A stretch of 64,000 bases of DNA from Bacillus sp. E(2018) (GCF_005503015.1 NZ_SCOL01000003.1:124001-188000); one strand, 5' to 3'. Counted from the first letter of the stretch, positions 43,884 to 53,638 are shown. Notes: generated from the letters alone by a model not told the origin. Program-made: numbers and translations.

Positions 43884-45380
43884 ATGAAATCTGTAGCTGT
43901 AATTGGTGCGGGTCCTGGTGGTCTGACTGCAGGAATGCTATTAGCCAGTAAGGGATATCAAGTGACAGTATACGAAAAACAACCGTTTATCGGTGGGCGT
44001 ACTTCTGCTTTTCATCAAGATGGTTATACATTTGATAGAGGTCCAACCTTTTTAAATATGCCTCACATCTTGGAAGAAATGTTTCAGCTTGCAGATCGAC
44101 GCTTAGAAGATTATATAGAGCTGAAAAGACTCGAACCGATGTATCAGCTTAAATTTAAAGATGCAACGATTGATTCTACAACAGATCAATCTACCATGTA
44201 TAACAATATTGAAGAGGTCTTTCCAGGCAATGGTGAAGGCTATCGACGTTTTATGAAGAAAGAAAAAGAGAAGTTTGAAGCACTCATGCCTATCTTACAA
44301 AATAAGCATGACTCTTTGTTGGATTATTTGCAGCTTAAATTTATAAAAGCACTGCCAAAGCTTACGATTACCGATTCTTTGCACGATCAACTTTCCAAGT
44401 ACTTCTCAGATGAAAGATTGCGGCTTGCGTTCACATTTCAAGCAAAATATTTAGGTATGTCACCTTGGGAATGTCCGGGGGCATTTACGATTCTTTCGTA
44501 TATGGAACACGCATACGGGGTCTATCATCCTGTAGGTGGTGTGAACAAAATTACAGAAGCAATGGTTAAAGTGATTAAAGAATACGGTGGTGAAGTAGTC
44601 ACTTCATCAGGTGTGAAAGAGCTCATCATAGAAAAAGGCAGAGTGAAAGGACTCCACCTTGATTCAGGTGAAAAAGTGTTTGCGGATGAAGTAGTTGTTA
44701 ATGCGGACTTTGCTCATGCGATGGAAAAGTTGATGCCTCAAGGATCTACAAAAAAATATACGAGCGATAAATTAACGAAAAAGAGCTATTCATGCTCTGC
44801 GTTTATGCTTTACGTGGGTGTAGATAAGAAATACGACCTTCCGCATCATACGATCGTTTTTTCTGAAGATTATCGTAAGAATGTTGAAGAAATCACGAAG
44901 AAGAAGATATTGTCTCAAGATCCTTCCATCTATATTCATAATCCTTCTGTAACAGATCCAACTCTTGCGCCTGAAGGGAAGTCAGCGCTTTACATTTTAG
45001 CCCCTGTTCCTAACAATTTTAGCTTGATTGACTGGGAACAACATAAGCATGAATTTAAAAAGCTTGTTCTAGAGCAGCTTCAAGAACGAACGGATTTTAA
45101 AGACTTGGAACAGCACATTGAAACAGAGTATATGTTTACACCGCTTGATTGGGAAAACAAACTCTCCGTGTATAAGGGGGCGACGTTTAACCTTGGCCAT
45201 CAATTAACTCAGATGATGTACTTCAGGCCGCATAATAAACAAAAAGAAATTGAAGGCTTATGGCTTGTTGGCGGTGGTACTCATCCGGGAAGCGGTCTTC
45301 CTACGATCATGGAATCTGCCCGTATCACAACAACCATGATGGCAGAGAAACATAGCACAATGGAGGCACGATCCGTATGA
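43884..45380 (+). CDS. CrtN/CrtI-family carotenoid desaturase
   Basis: A 498-residue FAD enzyme of the phytoene desaturase family. The N-terminal dinucleotide fold is VAVIGAGPGGLTAGMLLASKG, followed by GGRTSAFHQDGYTFDRGPTFL. The substrate-region motif is AKYLGMSPWECPGAFTILSYMEH, and the C-terminal FAD motif is LWLVGGGTHPGSGLPTIMESAR. It probably introduces double bonds into the C30 backbone made by the CrtM encoded two genes on. The start is ATG 43884 behind AAGGAAGG, and the stop overlaps the next start as ATGA. Which of the two neighbouring desaturases performs which steps cannot be told. Confidence 0.85.
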   Translation: MKSVAVIGAGPGGLTAGMLLASKGYQVTVYEKQPFIGGRTSAFHQDGYTFDRGPTFLNMPHILEEMFQLADRRLEDYIELKRLEPMYQLKFKDATIDSTTDQSTMYNNIEEVFPGNGEGYRRFMKKEKEKFEALMPILQNKHDSLLDYLQLKFIKALPKLTITDSLHDQLSKYFSDERLRLAFTFQAKYLGMSPWECPGAFTILSYMEHAYGVYHPVGGVNKITEAMVKVIKEYGGEVVTSSGVKELIIEKGRVKGLHLDSGEKVFADEVVVNADFAHAMEKLMPQGSTKKYTSDKLTKKSYSCSAFMLYVGVDKKYDLPHHTIVFSEDYRKNVEEITKKKILSQDPSIYIHNPSVTDPTLAPEGKSALYILAPVPNNFSLIDWEQHKHEFKKLVLEQLQERTDFKDLEQHIETEYMFTPLDWENKLSVYKGATFNLGHQLTQMMYFRPHNKQKEIEGLWLVGGGTHPGSGLPTIMESARITTTMMAEKHSTMEARSV

Positions 45381-46816
45381 ATGCTGGAATTGTTGGCGGA
45401 GGTATTGGTGGCTTAATTACAGCACTCTACTTAAGAAAACAAGGTAAAGAAGTAACGATCTATGAGAAAAGTTCCAGACTTGGCGGCAGGCTGAACTTTT
45501 TTGAAAAAGAAGGATACAAAATTGATAGCGGTCCTACGATTGTGCTGCTTCCTGAGATGATCTATGAGATTTTAAGTGAAGTGGGCATTCAACGCGAAGA
45601 ACTTGAACTGATCTTATGTAGTCCGATGTATAAGTTGAATTATCCAGACGGATCTCATTTTTATAAAACGAGTGACTTGCCCGGACAGTTGAACGAGATC
45701 AAGAGAATGTTTCCTGGTGAAGAGCAAGGGTTCTTACGATACGTAACGGATATGTACGAGCGTTTTCATCAAGGGAAAACAGCCTTCTTAGATCGTTCTT
45801 TCGTGAACCGAAGGGATTTCTGGACACCAAAAAACCTACACACCCTTACAAAACTAAAAGCTTATCAATCCGTAAAAAAACTAGCAGAAGCGTATTTCGG
45901 CCATCCTAGAATGCAAGAGGCGTTTTCGTTTCAAACCTTATATATCGGAGGATCACCTGAAAACTCACCGGCCATGTATTCACTTGTACCGTTTAGTGAA
46001 CATGCTCATGGTATCTGGTATGTAAAAGGCGGATATGGAAGCGTTGTAGACTTGCTCCAAAGAAAGTTAGTCGATCAAGGGGTGGAGATTCAATTGAGCA
46101 CTCCAGTAGAAGCGTTATCGTTACAAGGCAATGTATGTAATGGGGTGGTAACAGAAGAAGGCACTCATCTGCATGACATGGTCATTTATAATGGTGATTT
46201 TCCTGGTATTCACCATCTCATTCCAGGACCAAAGCCGGTCAAGAAAAAATACGAATCTTCTTCTGGTTGTTTCCTTTTATACCTTGGTCTAGACAGAATA
46301 TTTGATGAAGCAGATGTTCATCAGTTCTTTATGACGGATCACTTTGATGAACATTTGCAAGAAGTGTTTTTACGAAAGAAGCTGCCTCGTGATCCGGCGA
46401 TCTACACGTTCTATCCTTCAAAAATAGACCCGTCGCTCGCGCCAGAAGGGAAAAGCGTATTATACGTACTTGTTCCGGTTCCTTCAGGAGATACAGTAGA
46501 TTGGGAGTCAGAGAAACAAAGTTATGCAGATTTTATTATTGATTCATTGGAAAAAAGAGGCTATCCAGGGCTGAAGGATTCTATCGTGTGGAGCGAGATC
46601 CGCACTCCTAATGACGCACTCACTGATGGACTGTACCAAGGCGGCAGTTTTGGTATTGCGCCCACTTTAAAACAATCTGGTGTGTTTCGGCCACAGATCA
46701 AACCTCTTCCATATGAAAATCTGTACGCGGTAGGTGCATCTATCCATCCAGGTGGAGGAGTGCCCATCGTTATGCAGAGTGCAAAACATCTAGCCAAATA
46801 TCTTGAAAGGGCGTGA
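45377..46816 (+). CDS. Second CrtN/CrtI-family carotenoid desaturase
   Basis: A 479-residue FAD enzyme with GIVGGGIGGLITALYLRKQG at the N-terminus, FQTLYIGGSPENSPAMYSLVPFSEHA in the middle, and the C-terminal FAD motif LYAVGASIHPGGGVPIVMQSA. It belongs to the same family as the preceding enzyme but is clearly divergent, so it is a separate step rather than a recent duplicate. It overlaps the genes on both sides by four bases (ATGA, GTGA), forming a tight three-gene unit with crtM. Confidence 0.85.
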   Translation: MNAGIVGGGIGGLITALYLRKQGKEVTIYEKSSRLGGRLNFFEKEGYKIDSGPTIVLLPEMIYEILSEVGIQREELELILCSPMYKLNYPDGSHFYKTSDLPGQLNEIKRMFPGEEQGFLRYVTDMYERFHQGKTAFLDRSFVNRRDFWTPKNLHTLTKLKAYQSVKKLAEAYFGHPRMQEAFSFQTLYIGGSPENSPAMYSLVPFSEHAHGIWYVKGGYGSVVDLLQRKLVDQGVEIQLSTPVEALSLQGNVCNGVVTEEGTHLHDMVIYNGDFPGIHHLIPGPKPVKKKYESSSGCFLLYLGLDRIFDEADVHQFFMTDHFDEHLQEVFLRKKLPRDPAIYTFYPSKIDPSLAPEGKSVLYVLVPVPSGDTVDWESEKQSYADFIIDSLEKRGYPGLKDSIVWSEIRTPNDALTDGLYQGGSFGIAPTLKQSGVFRPQIKPLPYENLYAVGASIHPGGGVPIVMQSAKHLAKYLERA

Positions 46817-47664
46817 AACAGTTGGTAACGGTTCAGGAATCGTATTCTCATTGTGAAGAGATCATTAAAGTCCATTCTAAAACCTTCTATAAAGCATTTT
46901 CATATTTACCAGAAGATAAGCGACGTGCCGTTTGGGCCGTGTACTCATTTTGCAGAACGGTAGATGATATTGTAGACGAGGGAGATAGCCCAGAGGAAGA
47001 GCTAGCTGTCTTTAAGGCAGAGTTCAATCAGTTTCTTAACGGCGTGATTCCTGCAGCCGAGCCAATGTGGATCGCACTGCAGGATGTTTTTCAAAACTTT
47101 GAAATGGATCATCAAGCCTTTTTAGATATGATCAAAGGCCAAGAAATGGATCTATTTAAGACGCATTATGATACGGTGGAAGAGCTAGAGTACTATTCGT
47201 ATCATGTTGCCAGCACAGTCGGTTTAATGCTATTGCCGATATTAGCTCCTGAACAAAAAGAACGGCTTCGCGAAGGAGCAATAGCATTAGGCATCGGCAT
47301 GCAATTCACGAATGTATTGCGAGATATCGCAGAAGATCTGGATCGTGAAAGAGTTTATGTTCCATCGAAAGTGATGGCAGAACATGGTTATACGGAAGAA
47401 GACTTGAAACTAGAAGTGGTGGATGATCGCTTTATTGCGGCATGGGAGAGTATAGCGGTTCGTGCGGAAGTCTTTTATGCTAAATTTAATGAAACATTAG
47501 AGCACTATCCGATTGAATCACGAATGCCTGTTCAACTAGCAGCGATCTATTACAGAGAGATTCTAAACAAAGTTCGTAAGCAAAATTATAAAGTGTTTAA
47601 CGGAAGAGCCTTTGTATCAAGTGCTGAAAAAGGAGATCTGTTGAAGCAGATTGCTGTCAAGTAA
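46813..47664 (+). CDS. crtM: Phytoene/squalene synthase family protein, CrtM-like
   Basis: A 283-residue head-to-head prenyl synthase. The two aspartate-rich motifs are FCRTVDDIVDEGD (about residues 36-48) and NVLRDIAEDLDRERVYVP (about 170-187), with the family opening HSKTFYKAFSYLP. It condenses two prenyl diphosphates. The CrtN/CrtP/CrtQ/CrtO context indicates the C30 product 4,4'-diapophytoene from farnesyl diphosphate rather than C40 phytoene. The start is GTG 46813 overlapping the previous stop. Exact chain length is inferred. Confidence 0.85.
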   Translation: MKQLVTVQESYSHCEEIIKVHSKTFYKAFSYLPEDKRRAVWAVYSFCRTVDDIVDEGDSPEEELAVFKAEFNQFLNGVIPAAEPMWIALQDVFQNFEMDHQAFLDMIKGQEMDLFKTHYDTVEELEYYSYHVASTVGLMLLPILAPEQKERLREGAIALGIGMQFTNVLRDIAEDLDRERVYVPSKVMAEHGYTEEDLKLEVVDDRFIAAWESIAVRAEVFYAKFNETLEHYPIESRMPVQLAAIYYREILNKVRKQNYKVFNGRAFVSSAEKGDLLKQIAVK

Positions 47665-47676
47665 CTTTATAATAGC

Positions 47677-47727
47677 AAAAGAGCTGATGAACCAGGTGGT
47701 TGTTGCCTGTGTTGTCAGCTCTTTTTG
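47677..47727 (+). terminator. Rho-independent terminator of the first carotenoid unit
   Basis: AAAAGAGCTGA pairs with TCAGCTCTTTTT across a loop that itself contains a short stem. Confidence 0.75.
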
Positions 47728-47819
47728 TATATTTATCAGATTTTAATTGAACCAATGTGACGAATGCTTGTTAAATACTTAAAAAAGAGAAAAATAACAG
47801 AAAAAATCTTTACCAATGA

Positions 47820-48323
47820 TTATAAAAACAACACCATGTGCTCCTCATCGTGAAACTGATCATCTACTTTAAGTGCTTTCTCTTCATACCCGTATGTTTT
47901 AAAGCCGAGCGAAGTGTATAAGTTCTTTGCTTTTTCATTGTTAGCTTCTACTGTTAAGTTCAGTTTTTCAAGAACTGGTATACGTTTTGCATGTTGGATA
48001 ACGGCTTTCATTAGAGAGCGGCCGACGCCTGCTTTACGGCTCTCAGAGCTAACGTACATGGCATAAATGTTGCCGCGGTGCTGCATTTTTAAAGCTTTTT
48101 CTTGGACTAATGTTACATTGCCAATCAACTGGTTTTGATCAAACATGCCGAACGTATAACTTCCTTCTTCTTGTAACCTGCTCGCTACTTCTTTAATTGG
48201 ATCTTTTCTTTGAATTGCTTCTTCATAGCTTGAAGCAAACGCTTCTGGATTTGATTTCAACGCTTCGAGGCGAAGCTCCCAATACGCTGCTGCGTCATCG
48301 GGTTTTAAGAGACGGACTTCCAT
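47820..48323 (-). CDS. GNAT family N-acetyltransferase
   Basis: A 167-residue acetyltransferase with the usual layout. VRLLKPDDAAAYWELRLEAL is the first strand and helix, YAMYVSSESRKAGVGRSLM holds the acetyl-CoA loop (R/KxGxGxxL type), and LNLTVEANNEKAKNLYTSLGFK is motif B. The substrate is unknown. It sits between the two halves of the carotenoid cluster but has terminators on both sides, so it is probably unrelated to pigment synthesis. Confidence 0.85.
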   Translation of the reverse strand: MEVRLLKPDDAAAYWELRLEALKSNPEAFASSYEEAIQRKDPIKEVASRLQEEGSYTFGMFDQNQLIGNVTLVQEKALKMQHRGNIYAMYVSSESRKAGVGRSLMKAVIQHAKRIPVLEKLNLTVEANNEKAKNLYTSLGFKTYGYEEKALKVDDQFHDEEHMVLFL

Positions 48324-48390
48324 ATGATATCCCCCAATATTTTTAAAAATTAGTGTACCACAAAATGGAAGTAATATGAAAGATGAATTT

Positions 48391-48427
48391 AAAAATGAGC
48401 AAACCCCTAGGGTGTTTGCTCATTTTT
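48391..48427. terminator. Bidirectional terminator
   Basis: AAAAATGAGCAAAC and GTTTGCTCATTTTT form a perfect 14-bp stem around a CCCCTAGGG-type loop. It lies between the GNAT gene's upstream side and the end of the minus-strand carotenoid unit, which it most likely terminates. Confidence 0.85.
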
Positions 48428-48433
48428 ACTGAG

Positions 48434-49924
48434 TTATGATAATTGTTTGGGGACTGACCCCTTCAGCAGTTCACGAGCGACATTGCGGCCGCTCATGACG
48501 ACCATCGGGGAGCCGCCTCCAGGATGCGTTGTTCCCCCCGCAAAATACAAATTGTGGATGTCTTTAGAGCGATTAGAAGGACGGAGAAACGTGTTCTTAC
48601 GTTCATTTGCTGATATACCATATAATGCCCCTCGAAATGCCCCAAACTTAGCTTGTATGTCGAGTGGCGTAATCATCTTCTCATGAACGATATGTGGCCT
48701 TATATGTAGACCGAACGACTCTAAACGGTCATACACTAATTGTTTGTATTGCTCATACTCATCTAGGCTTTTAGAAGAAGTCGTTCGTATAGGTGGTGCA
48801 TTTACCAATATAAACAGGTTATCTCCATCAGGGGAGACGGCTGGATCGGTTACAGATGAATTTGAAATATAGATGGTTGGGTCATCAGGGTATTCTCCGT
48901 TGAATAACATTTCGAACTCTCGTTTATAATCCTTTGAGAAATACACTTGGTGATGCAATAGGTTATCTAACCGTTTGTTTAAGCCGACTAAGAGAACAAA
49001 TGCAGAAATCGAAGGAGAATAACTTTCCACTTTCTTATTCTTCATGGAAGGTCTGTAGCGTTCTTCTACGAGCTTAGGATACGCTTCGAGCAGGTCTCCG
49101 TTCATCACGACAGCATCGAACGTCACTTCTTCTCCGTTTGAAAGGATCAGTGATTTTGCTTCAGCATCCATAACGCTTATTTTTGTAACTTCTACCCCTG
49201 CATGTAAATGAACCCCAAGTTTTTCTGCTAGGCGCACCATACTTTCTGCGATTTTTACGTTGCCACCTTTTACGTAGTAAACACCTTGAATCATCTCTAG
49301 ATAAGCAATTAGAGAGAATGTAGCAGGTGCTTGAAAGGGGGATGAACCTATGTAAGTGGCATAACGGTTAAAGGTTTGCAGCAAAAGCGGATGCTTAAAG
49401 TATTTCCGATGAAAGCTGTCCATGGATTGCAGTGGCCGCACTTTTGTAAAAGCATTGAACAGTGAGGGAGAAAGATAGTCTTTCATACTCGTAAAGGTCC
49501 TAGGGAAAAACTCTTTTTCTGCTAGATGATATAAGCGAGTCACTTCTGCAAGGTAATCTGAATATCGTTGTGCCGCATAGGAATCAAGTTCATTTAATTG
49601 ATTCATGACATGATCTACATCGGTCGACATCTCAAAAATTTCCCCATTGCTGCTAACATTTCGAGTATGCGTATCTAATTTGATCCACTGAAAATAGTCC
49701 CTAGGATCTTCACCAGCATCCAGAAACACTTCGTCAAATATTTGAGGCATCGTGATGGTGTTCGGTCCGAAATCAAACGTGTGAGTACCTAAAGCTACAG
49801 GCATTAGCTTCCCGCCAAAATGCTCGTTTTTTTCATAGACATGAACCTCACAACCTTTACTAGCAAGTGAGATGCTTGCAGACAATCCCCCAAGGCCGCC
49901 TCCGATAATTGCAACTTTTCTCAT
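48434..49924 (-). CDS. CrtN/CrtP-family carotenoid oxidoreductase
   Basis: A 496-residue FAD enzyme starting VAIIGGGLGGLSASISLASKG, with ATYIGSSPFQAPATFSLIAYLE in the middle and LYFAGGTTHPGGGSPMVVMSG at the end. The YIGSSP-APA motif is shared with CrtP-type terminal oxidases rather than with the two desaturases upstream. It may oxidise a terminal methyl or aldehyde (CrtNb/CrtNc type). ATG 49924 overlaps the TGA of the glycosyltransferase gene; a longer upstream frame only shadows that gene. The last residues are encoded by the GGGGACTGACCCC palindrome at 48449-48461. Confidence 0.8.
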   Translation of the reverse strand: MRKVAIIGGGLGGLSASISLASKGCEVHVYEKNEHFGGKLMPVALGTHTFDFGPNTITMPQIFDEVFLDAGEDPRDYFQWIKLDTHTRNVSSNGEIFEMSTDVDHVMNQLNELDSYAAQRYSDYLAEVTRLYHLAEKEFFPRTFTSMKDYLSPSLFNAFTKVRPLQSMDSFHRKYFKHPLLLQTFNRYATYIGSSPFQAPATFSLIAYLEMIQGVYYVKGGNVKIAESMVRLAEKLGVHLHAGVEVTKISVMDAEAKSLILSNGEEVTFDAVVMNGDLLEAYPKLVEERYRPSMKNKKVESYSPSISAFVLLVGLNKRLDNLLHHQVYFSKDYKREFEMLFNGEYPDDPTIYISNSSVTDPAVSPDGDNLFILVNAPPIRTTSSKSLDEYEQYKQLVYDRLESFGLHIRPHIVHEKMITPLDIQAKFGAFRGALYGISANERKNTFLRPSNRSKDIHNLYFAGGTTHPGGGSPMVVMSGRNVARELLKGSVPKQLS

Positions 49925-51036
49925 TGATAAGAACGTCCTTTCCATTCGTAGCCTTGCTTTTTCAGTGCTTTCCACATAGAGGCATTCACTAGCACGACTA
50001 ACCCTATTGCAGATAGCGGCATGGTGAAGGCAAGATAAGCTTTTTGTCCCGTTAACAGGTCGACGTATGCCTTTTGAATGACTGTGATGAAGTAAGGAAG
50101 CAGCCATAAAAATTGTTCAGTGAATATGCCGTATATGAAAAAGAATAAAGGAGCTATGTAAAATATGGTATAAAAAAGAGATAAGAAAATAACGAGAAAG
50201 ATGGAACGTCCTAATCCAGGAAACAAGTTCTTTGTAAATCCGTTCCAAACTTCTTTGTTTGTCGTGTACATATAACAAGAAACATAATTCGTTACGTTAG
50301 CGAGAACAACTTTATAACGCGCTCGTTTCATGGCTTTCGCTAAATCTACATCATCAACTAAAGAATCCTTAATGCTGGCATGACCGCCAATGGCATGGTA
50401 ATCCTTGCTCTTAAACAACATGAACGCACCGTGTGCTGCTGTTGCTGGAGGCCATTTTGTAAAGTTCGCAAAAAGAAGCGGAAGATGAAAAAAGATAACA
50501 AAATGCTGCAGTGGGACAATCAGTTTCTCAAAAAACAAAGTTACAGGAAATTTGGGAAATCCAGATAGTAGACTAACTTTTCGCTTCTTCAATAGTGCAA
50601 GAGAAGTCTCGATCGTGTGAGGATGGAGTCGAACATCGGCATCAATAAATAAAAGGTAATCACCTGTTGCACTTTGACTAAGTTGGTGACAGGCATGAAC
50701 TTTACCAGCCCAACCAGACGGAAGCTTCTTTCCTTGTAGAACAGTAAAACGGCTATCGTCATCAATGTGCTCCAACAGCAAATTATAGGTTTCATCATCT
50801 GAATGATCATCCAATATGGTAAAAGATATAGGACGATGAGTCAGTCCTTTTAAAGTGCTAACAAGACCAGCTACGTTATTCTCTTCATTACGCATCGGTA
50901 CAAAAACAGCAACCCTCTCTGAATGAGAAGCCCGTAAAGAGGGCTTTTTTAGAGAGGGTAAAAAGAGACTATTTAATAGGGTTGCCGCAAAAAAGAGAAG
51001 GGCAGCTGCAATAAATAAGAGAATCATCATTATCAC
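49921..51036 (-). CDS. Membrane glycosyltransferase family 2, CruG-like
   Basis: A 371-residue GT-A enzyme with an N-terminal membrane segment (about 4-24), a catalytic domain with VFVPMRNEENNVAGL and the metal motif LFIDADVRL, and three to four C-terminal membrane segments. It is encoded directly after a CruF-like hydratase, the order seen for CruF-CruG pairs in which CruG glycosylates the hydroxyl made by CruF. A similar role is inferred here. GTG 51036 overlaps the CruF stop; internal ATG 51030 is also possible after AAAAGGTG. Confidence 0.8.
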   Translation of the reverse strand: MIMMILLFIAAALLFFAATLLNSLFLPSLKKPSLRASHSERVAVFVPMRNEENNVAGLVSTLKGLTHRPISFTILDDHSDDETYNLLLEHIDDDSRFTVLQGKKLPSGWAGKVHACHQLSQSATGDYLLFIDADVRLHPHTIETSLALLKKRKVSLLSGFPKFPVTLFFEKLIVPLQHFVIFFHLPLLFANFTKWPPATAAHGAFMLFKSKDYHAIGGHASIKDSLVDDVDLAKAMKRARYKVVLANVTNYVSCYMYTTNKEVWNGFTKNLFPGLGRSIFLVIFLSLFYTIFYIAPLFFFIYGIFTEQFLWLLPYFITVIQKAYVDLLTGQKAYLAFTMPLSAIGLVVLVNASMWKALKKQGYEWKGRSYQ

Positions 51037-51872
51037 CTTTTCCCCGGGCTGTAAGCTATACTGCGATTTAGAGAAAGTGGTTTATTGTTTATTCGATATA
51101 AACTCATCAAGATGATACTAGCGAGAGTCACACCGATTGAAGCTAGATACAGCTCTGATGTTAATCCTAGTACCACAAACATGCTCGTGACCATTAAAAA
51201 CACAGCGACCGTACGAGAATGCCAATAAGGATGCGGAGTGGTTGTTGCTTTTTTTGTAATGTTCAATCCTGTAACTAAAACGATATGAAAGAAGCTAGCC
51301 AGCAGAAACCAGCCAACAAAGTTCTGCAACGGTATACCATAATAGATGCCTGACCCATCCCAGAACCAGTAGCCTTTAACAAGGTAAGCAACAGGATCAA
51401 TGATTCCATCCATGACAACAGCTATCAGACCACCTGTAATCACATAGAGTGGTATTTTTATAGCTGTTTGACCTTTAAATGGTTTAACAATTCCGCCAGC
51501 GATCGCGTGAGAGACGGCTAAAATCATCACCCACGCGAATCCGATGGCAACAGGAACACCTAACCATTGTAAACCCAGCTGATCACTATAATTATAGTGA
51601 CCGAAAATTAAGCCGGTTTTGACGCCGATACTCTCTGCTACGATACTTCCAAACAGAACAAATAATGTAAAAACAGCGCCAAAGTTACCGTACGTTCGAT
51701 AAAAGTAAAATCCTCCAAGAACACCGCATGCGATTAAAAACACACTGTTTGCCCACTCAAGAGAAGGAGGAAGAATATCAAAAACAAGAAGTATTAACCC
51801 TACGCTATACCAAAAGATAAAGAACCGAAAAAGTACTTTATCGATGGTGCTATGCTGCTGTGCGATTTGCAA
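51033..51872 (-). CDS. CruF-like carotenoid hydratase (DUF422)
   Basis: A 279-residue protein with about eight membrane segments, recognised as the CruF/DUF422 carotenoid biosynthesis family. Characteristic stretches are ESIGVKTGLIFGHYNYSDQLG, the acidic DGIIDPVAYLVKGYWFW, and GIYYGIPLQNFVGWFL. CruF adds water across a terminal double bond of an acyclic (psi) end. In a C30 pathway this would give a 5-hydroxy-5,6-dihydro end ready for glycosylation. It starts two bases after the upstream CrtP-like stop and overlaps the following glycosyltransferase by four bases. Confidence 0.8.
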   Translation of the reverse strand: MQIAQQHSTIDKVLFRFFIFWYSVGLILLVFDILPPSLEWANSVFLIACGVLGGFYFYRTYGNFGAVFTLFVLFGSIVAESIGVKTGLIFGHYNYSDQLGLQWLGVPVAIGFAWVMILAVSHAIAGGIVKPFKGQTAIKIPLYVITGGLIAVVMDGIIDPVAYLVKGYWFWDGSGIYYGIPLQNFVGWFLLASFFHIVLVTGLNITKKATTTPHPYWHSRTVAVFLMVTSMFVVLGLTSELYLASIGVTLASIILMSLYRINNKPLSLNRSIAYSPGKR

Positions 51873-51874
51873 TA

Positions 51875-53383
51875 TTACCCGATCTCCTTTGAAACATTTT
51901 TTAAATCTTCACCTATTAAATCAGCTGTCAGCTGTCCTGATAGTGTTACCATTGGAACGCCGCCACCAGGGTGAGTGGAGCCTCCAACAAAATATAGATT
52001 GCTAAATTGGTTGCTTCTGCTCGGAATCTTAAATCCGCCATTCATCTTACGGTCCGTTCGAATACCGTAGATGGAGCCTCCGTTCGGTCCGTACAGTTCT
52101 TTTAATGTGTCAGGTGTAAACGTGTATTCCCATTCCACGTGCTGGCGAAGGTCTTTAGCTCCCATTCGCTCAAGCTTGTTTAAGACGAGCTCACGATAGC
52201 TCTCAAGGTTGCTTTCCCACGTTTCTCCTTCTTTAAGAGGAGGCACGTGTGTGAGGACAAACCAATTGTCTTTGCCTTCAGGTGCTTGGGTCGGATCGGT
52301 TTTTGATGAGATTCCAACATAGACTGTAGGATCATCAGCAAGGATACCTGTGTTAAAGATTTGATCAAATTCTCTTTCCCCACTTTGAGAGAAGAAGAAG
52401 TTGTGATGCGCAAATTCATCGTACTTTTTATCAACTCCAAGCAATAAGACAAGACCTGATACAGTAGGTTCGTATTTACTTAAATCTTCCGCTGCTTTTT
52501 TAGCCTGAGGATGATTGGAGAGAAGTGTCTTGTAAGCTGGGATCGCTTCTAAGTTTGAAACAACGATATCTGCATACAGCTCTTCGCCGTTCTCAAGTTT
52601 TACCCCTTTAGCCGTAGTACCTTCTGTTAAAATTCCTACTACTTTTTGATTCGTTCGAACATCAACGTTATATTCGTTTAATACACTTAAGATCGATTCA
52701 GCAATTTTGTACATTCCGCCTTCCACATAATAGATACCAAGGCCAAGCTGCACGTGAATCAGCTGAGAAAGAACGGCAGGTGCCTGATAAGGGGAGGAAC
52801 CGATATACATGATGAAGAAATTAAATAGTTGTTGAAGGTGTTTATCTTTAATGAACTTTTTCGTTGCTTGATCCATTGATTTCACAGGGTCCATCGCAAG
52901 AAGTTCTTTAAAGCTATGAAGAGTGCGCAGATCGTTTAATCCAGTTAAACTTTTCTTATAAAAACTCTTCATGCTAAGTTCGTACATTTGGCTGCAATAA
53001 TCCAGGTACTTAAAGAATGAAGCAGCATCTTGAGGATTTACTTTACTGATCTCTTTTAACATTTCTGGCAGGTCGCTCGTCACATCAATAACCGTGCCAT
53101 CTTCAAAAAAGGTTCTCCACTGTGGCTCGATTCGCTCGATATTAATGTAATCATGAATGTTCTTCCCAGCAGATTCAAACAGCTGTTCAAGCACCCATGG
53201 CATGGTTAAGATAGAAGGACCCGTATCAAAGGTATATCCTTTTCCAGAACGCTGATTTAGTTTGCCGCCGATACGTTCATTCTTTTCGAGTACAGTTACT
53301 TCGTGTCCATCAGCTGCCAATCGAAGAGCTGCTGATAGGCCTCCAAGTCCGCCGCCTACAACTAACACTTTTTTCTTCATCAA
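51875..53383 (-). CDS. crtP: CrtP-like carotenoid terminal oxidase (4,4'-diaponeurosporene oxygenase type)
   Basis: A 502-residue FAD enzyme. VLVVGGGLGGLSAALRLAADG and FDTGPSILTMPWVLEQLFE resemble Staphylococcus aureus CrtP (CrtNb), as do MYIGSSPYQAPAVLSQLIHV, the segment AHHNFFFSQSGEREFDQIF and the end LYFVGGSTHPGGGVPMVTLSGQ. CrtP oxidises a terminal methyl group to the aldehyde or acid level. It is the first gene of the minus-strand unit, behind AGGAGGATTTTG, with a promoter region shared with the divergent CrtQ unit. Confidence 0.85.
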   Translation of the reverse strand: MMKKKVLVVGGGLGGLSAALRLAADGHEVTVLEKNERIGGKLNQRSGKGYTFDTGPSILTMPWVLEQLFESAGKNIHDYINIERIEPQWRTFFEDGTVIDVTSDLPEMLKEISKVNPQDAASFFKYLDYCSQMYELSMKSFYKKSLTGLNDLRTLHSFKELLAMDPVKSMDQATKKFIKDKHLQQLFNFFIMYIGSSPYQAPAVLSQLIHVQLGLGIYYVEGGMYKIAESILSVLNEYNVDVRTNQKVVGILTEGTTAKGVKLENGEELYADIVVSNLEAIPAYKTLLSNHPQAKKAAEDLSKYEPTVSGLVLLLGVDKKYDEFAHHNFFFSQSGEREFDQIFNTGILADDPTVYVGISSKTDPTQAPEGKDNWFVLTHVPPLKEGETWESNLESYRELVLNKLERMGAKDLRQHVEWEYTFTPDTLKELYGPNGGSIYGIRTDRKMNGGFKIPSRSNQFSNLYFVGGSTHPGGGVPMVTLSGQLTADLIGEDLKNVSKEIG

Positions 53384-53454
53384 AATCCTCCTCGGTATTG
53401 GGAATGAAAGGGTAAGGTTGTTTCATAGCTGTTGCTGTACGACTGTTCCTCTGT

Positions 53455-53484
53455 ATTGTATAGTTTATGTACAACCATTGTAAA
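53455..53484 (-). promoter_or_regulatory. Promoter and dyad upstream of the crtP unit
   Basis: On the minus strand TTTACA (53479-53484) and TATACA (53457-53462) are 16 bases apart. The inverted repeat TTGTATAGTTTATGTACAA (53456-53474, arms TTGTA/TACAA) lies over the spacer and -10. It is similar to the motif at 43844-43860 before the other desaturase unit. A MerR- or TetR-type regulator is possible; none is encoded in the window. Confidence 0.45.
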
Positions 53485-53638
53485 ATTATTGAACGCTTTT
53501 TCAACAAGTTCAGAAAGTCTTTCTTTATTTTCAGTTCTTGACTGAATATAAAAATCCCTCTTTTTTTAAGAATTGTTTGAAAAAAGAATACAAAGCCCAA
53601 GCTGTAACTATAACTTTTCTCTAAAGGAGACAGTCGAC

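Noticed and set aside
49925..50107. Longer N-terminus (61 extra residues) for the CrtN/CrtP-like gene
   Set aside because: The extension overlaps the glycosyltransferase in another frame, and the FAD-binding GGGLGG fold begins right at ATG 49924.
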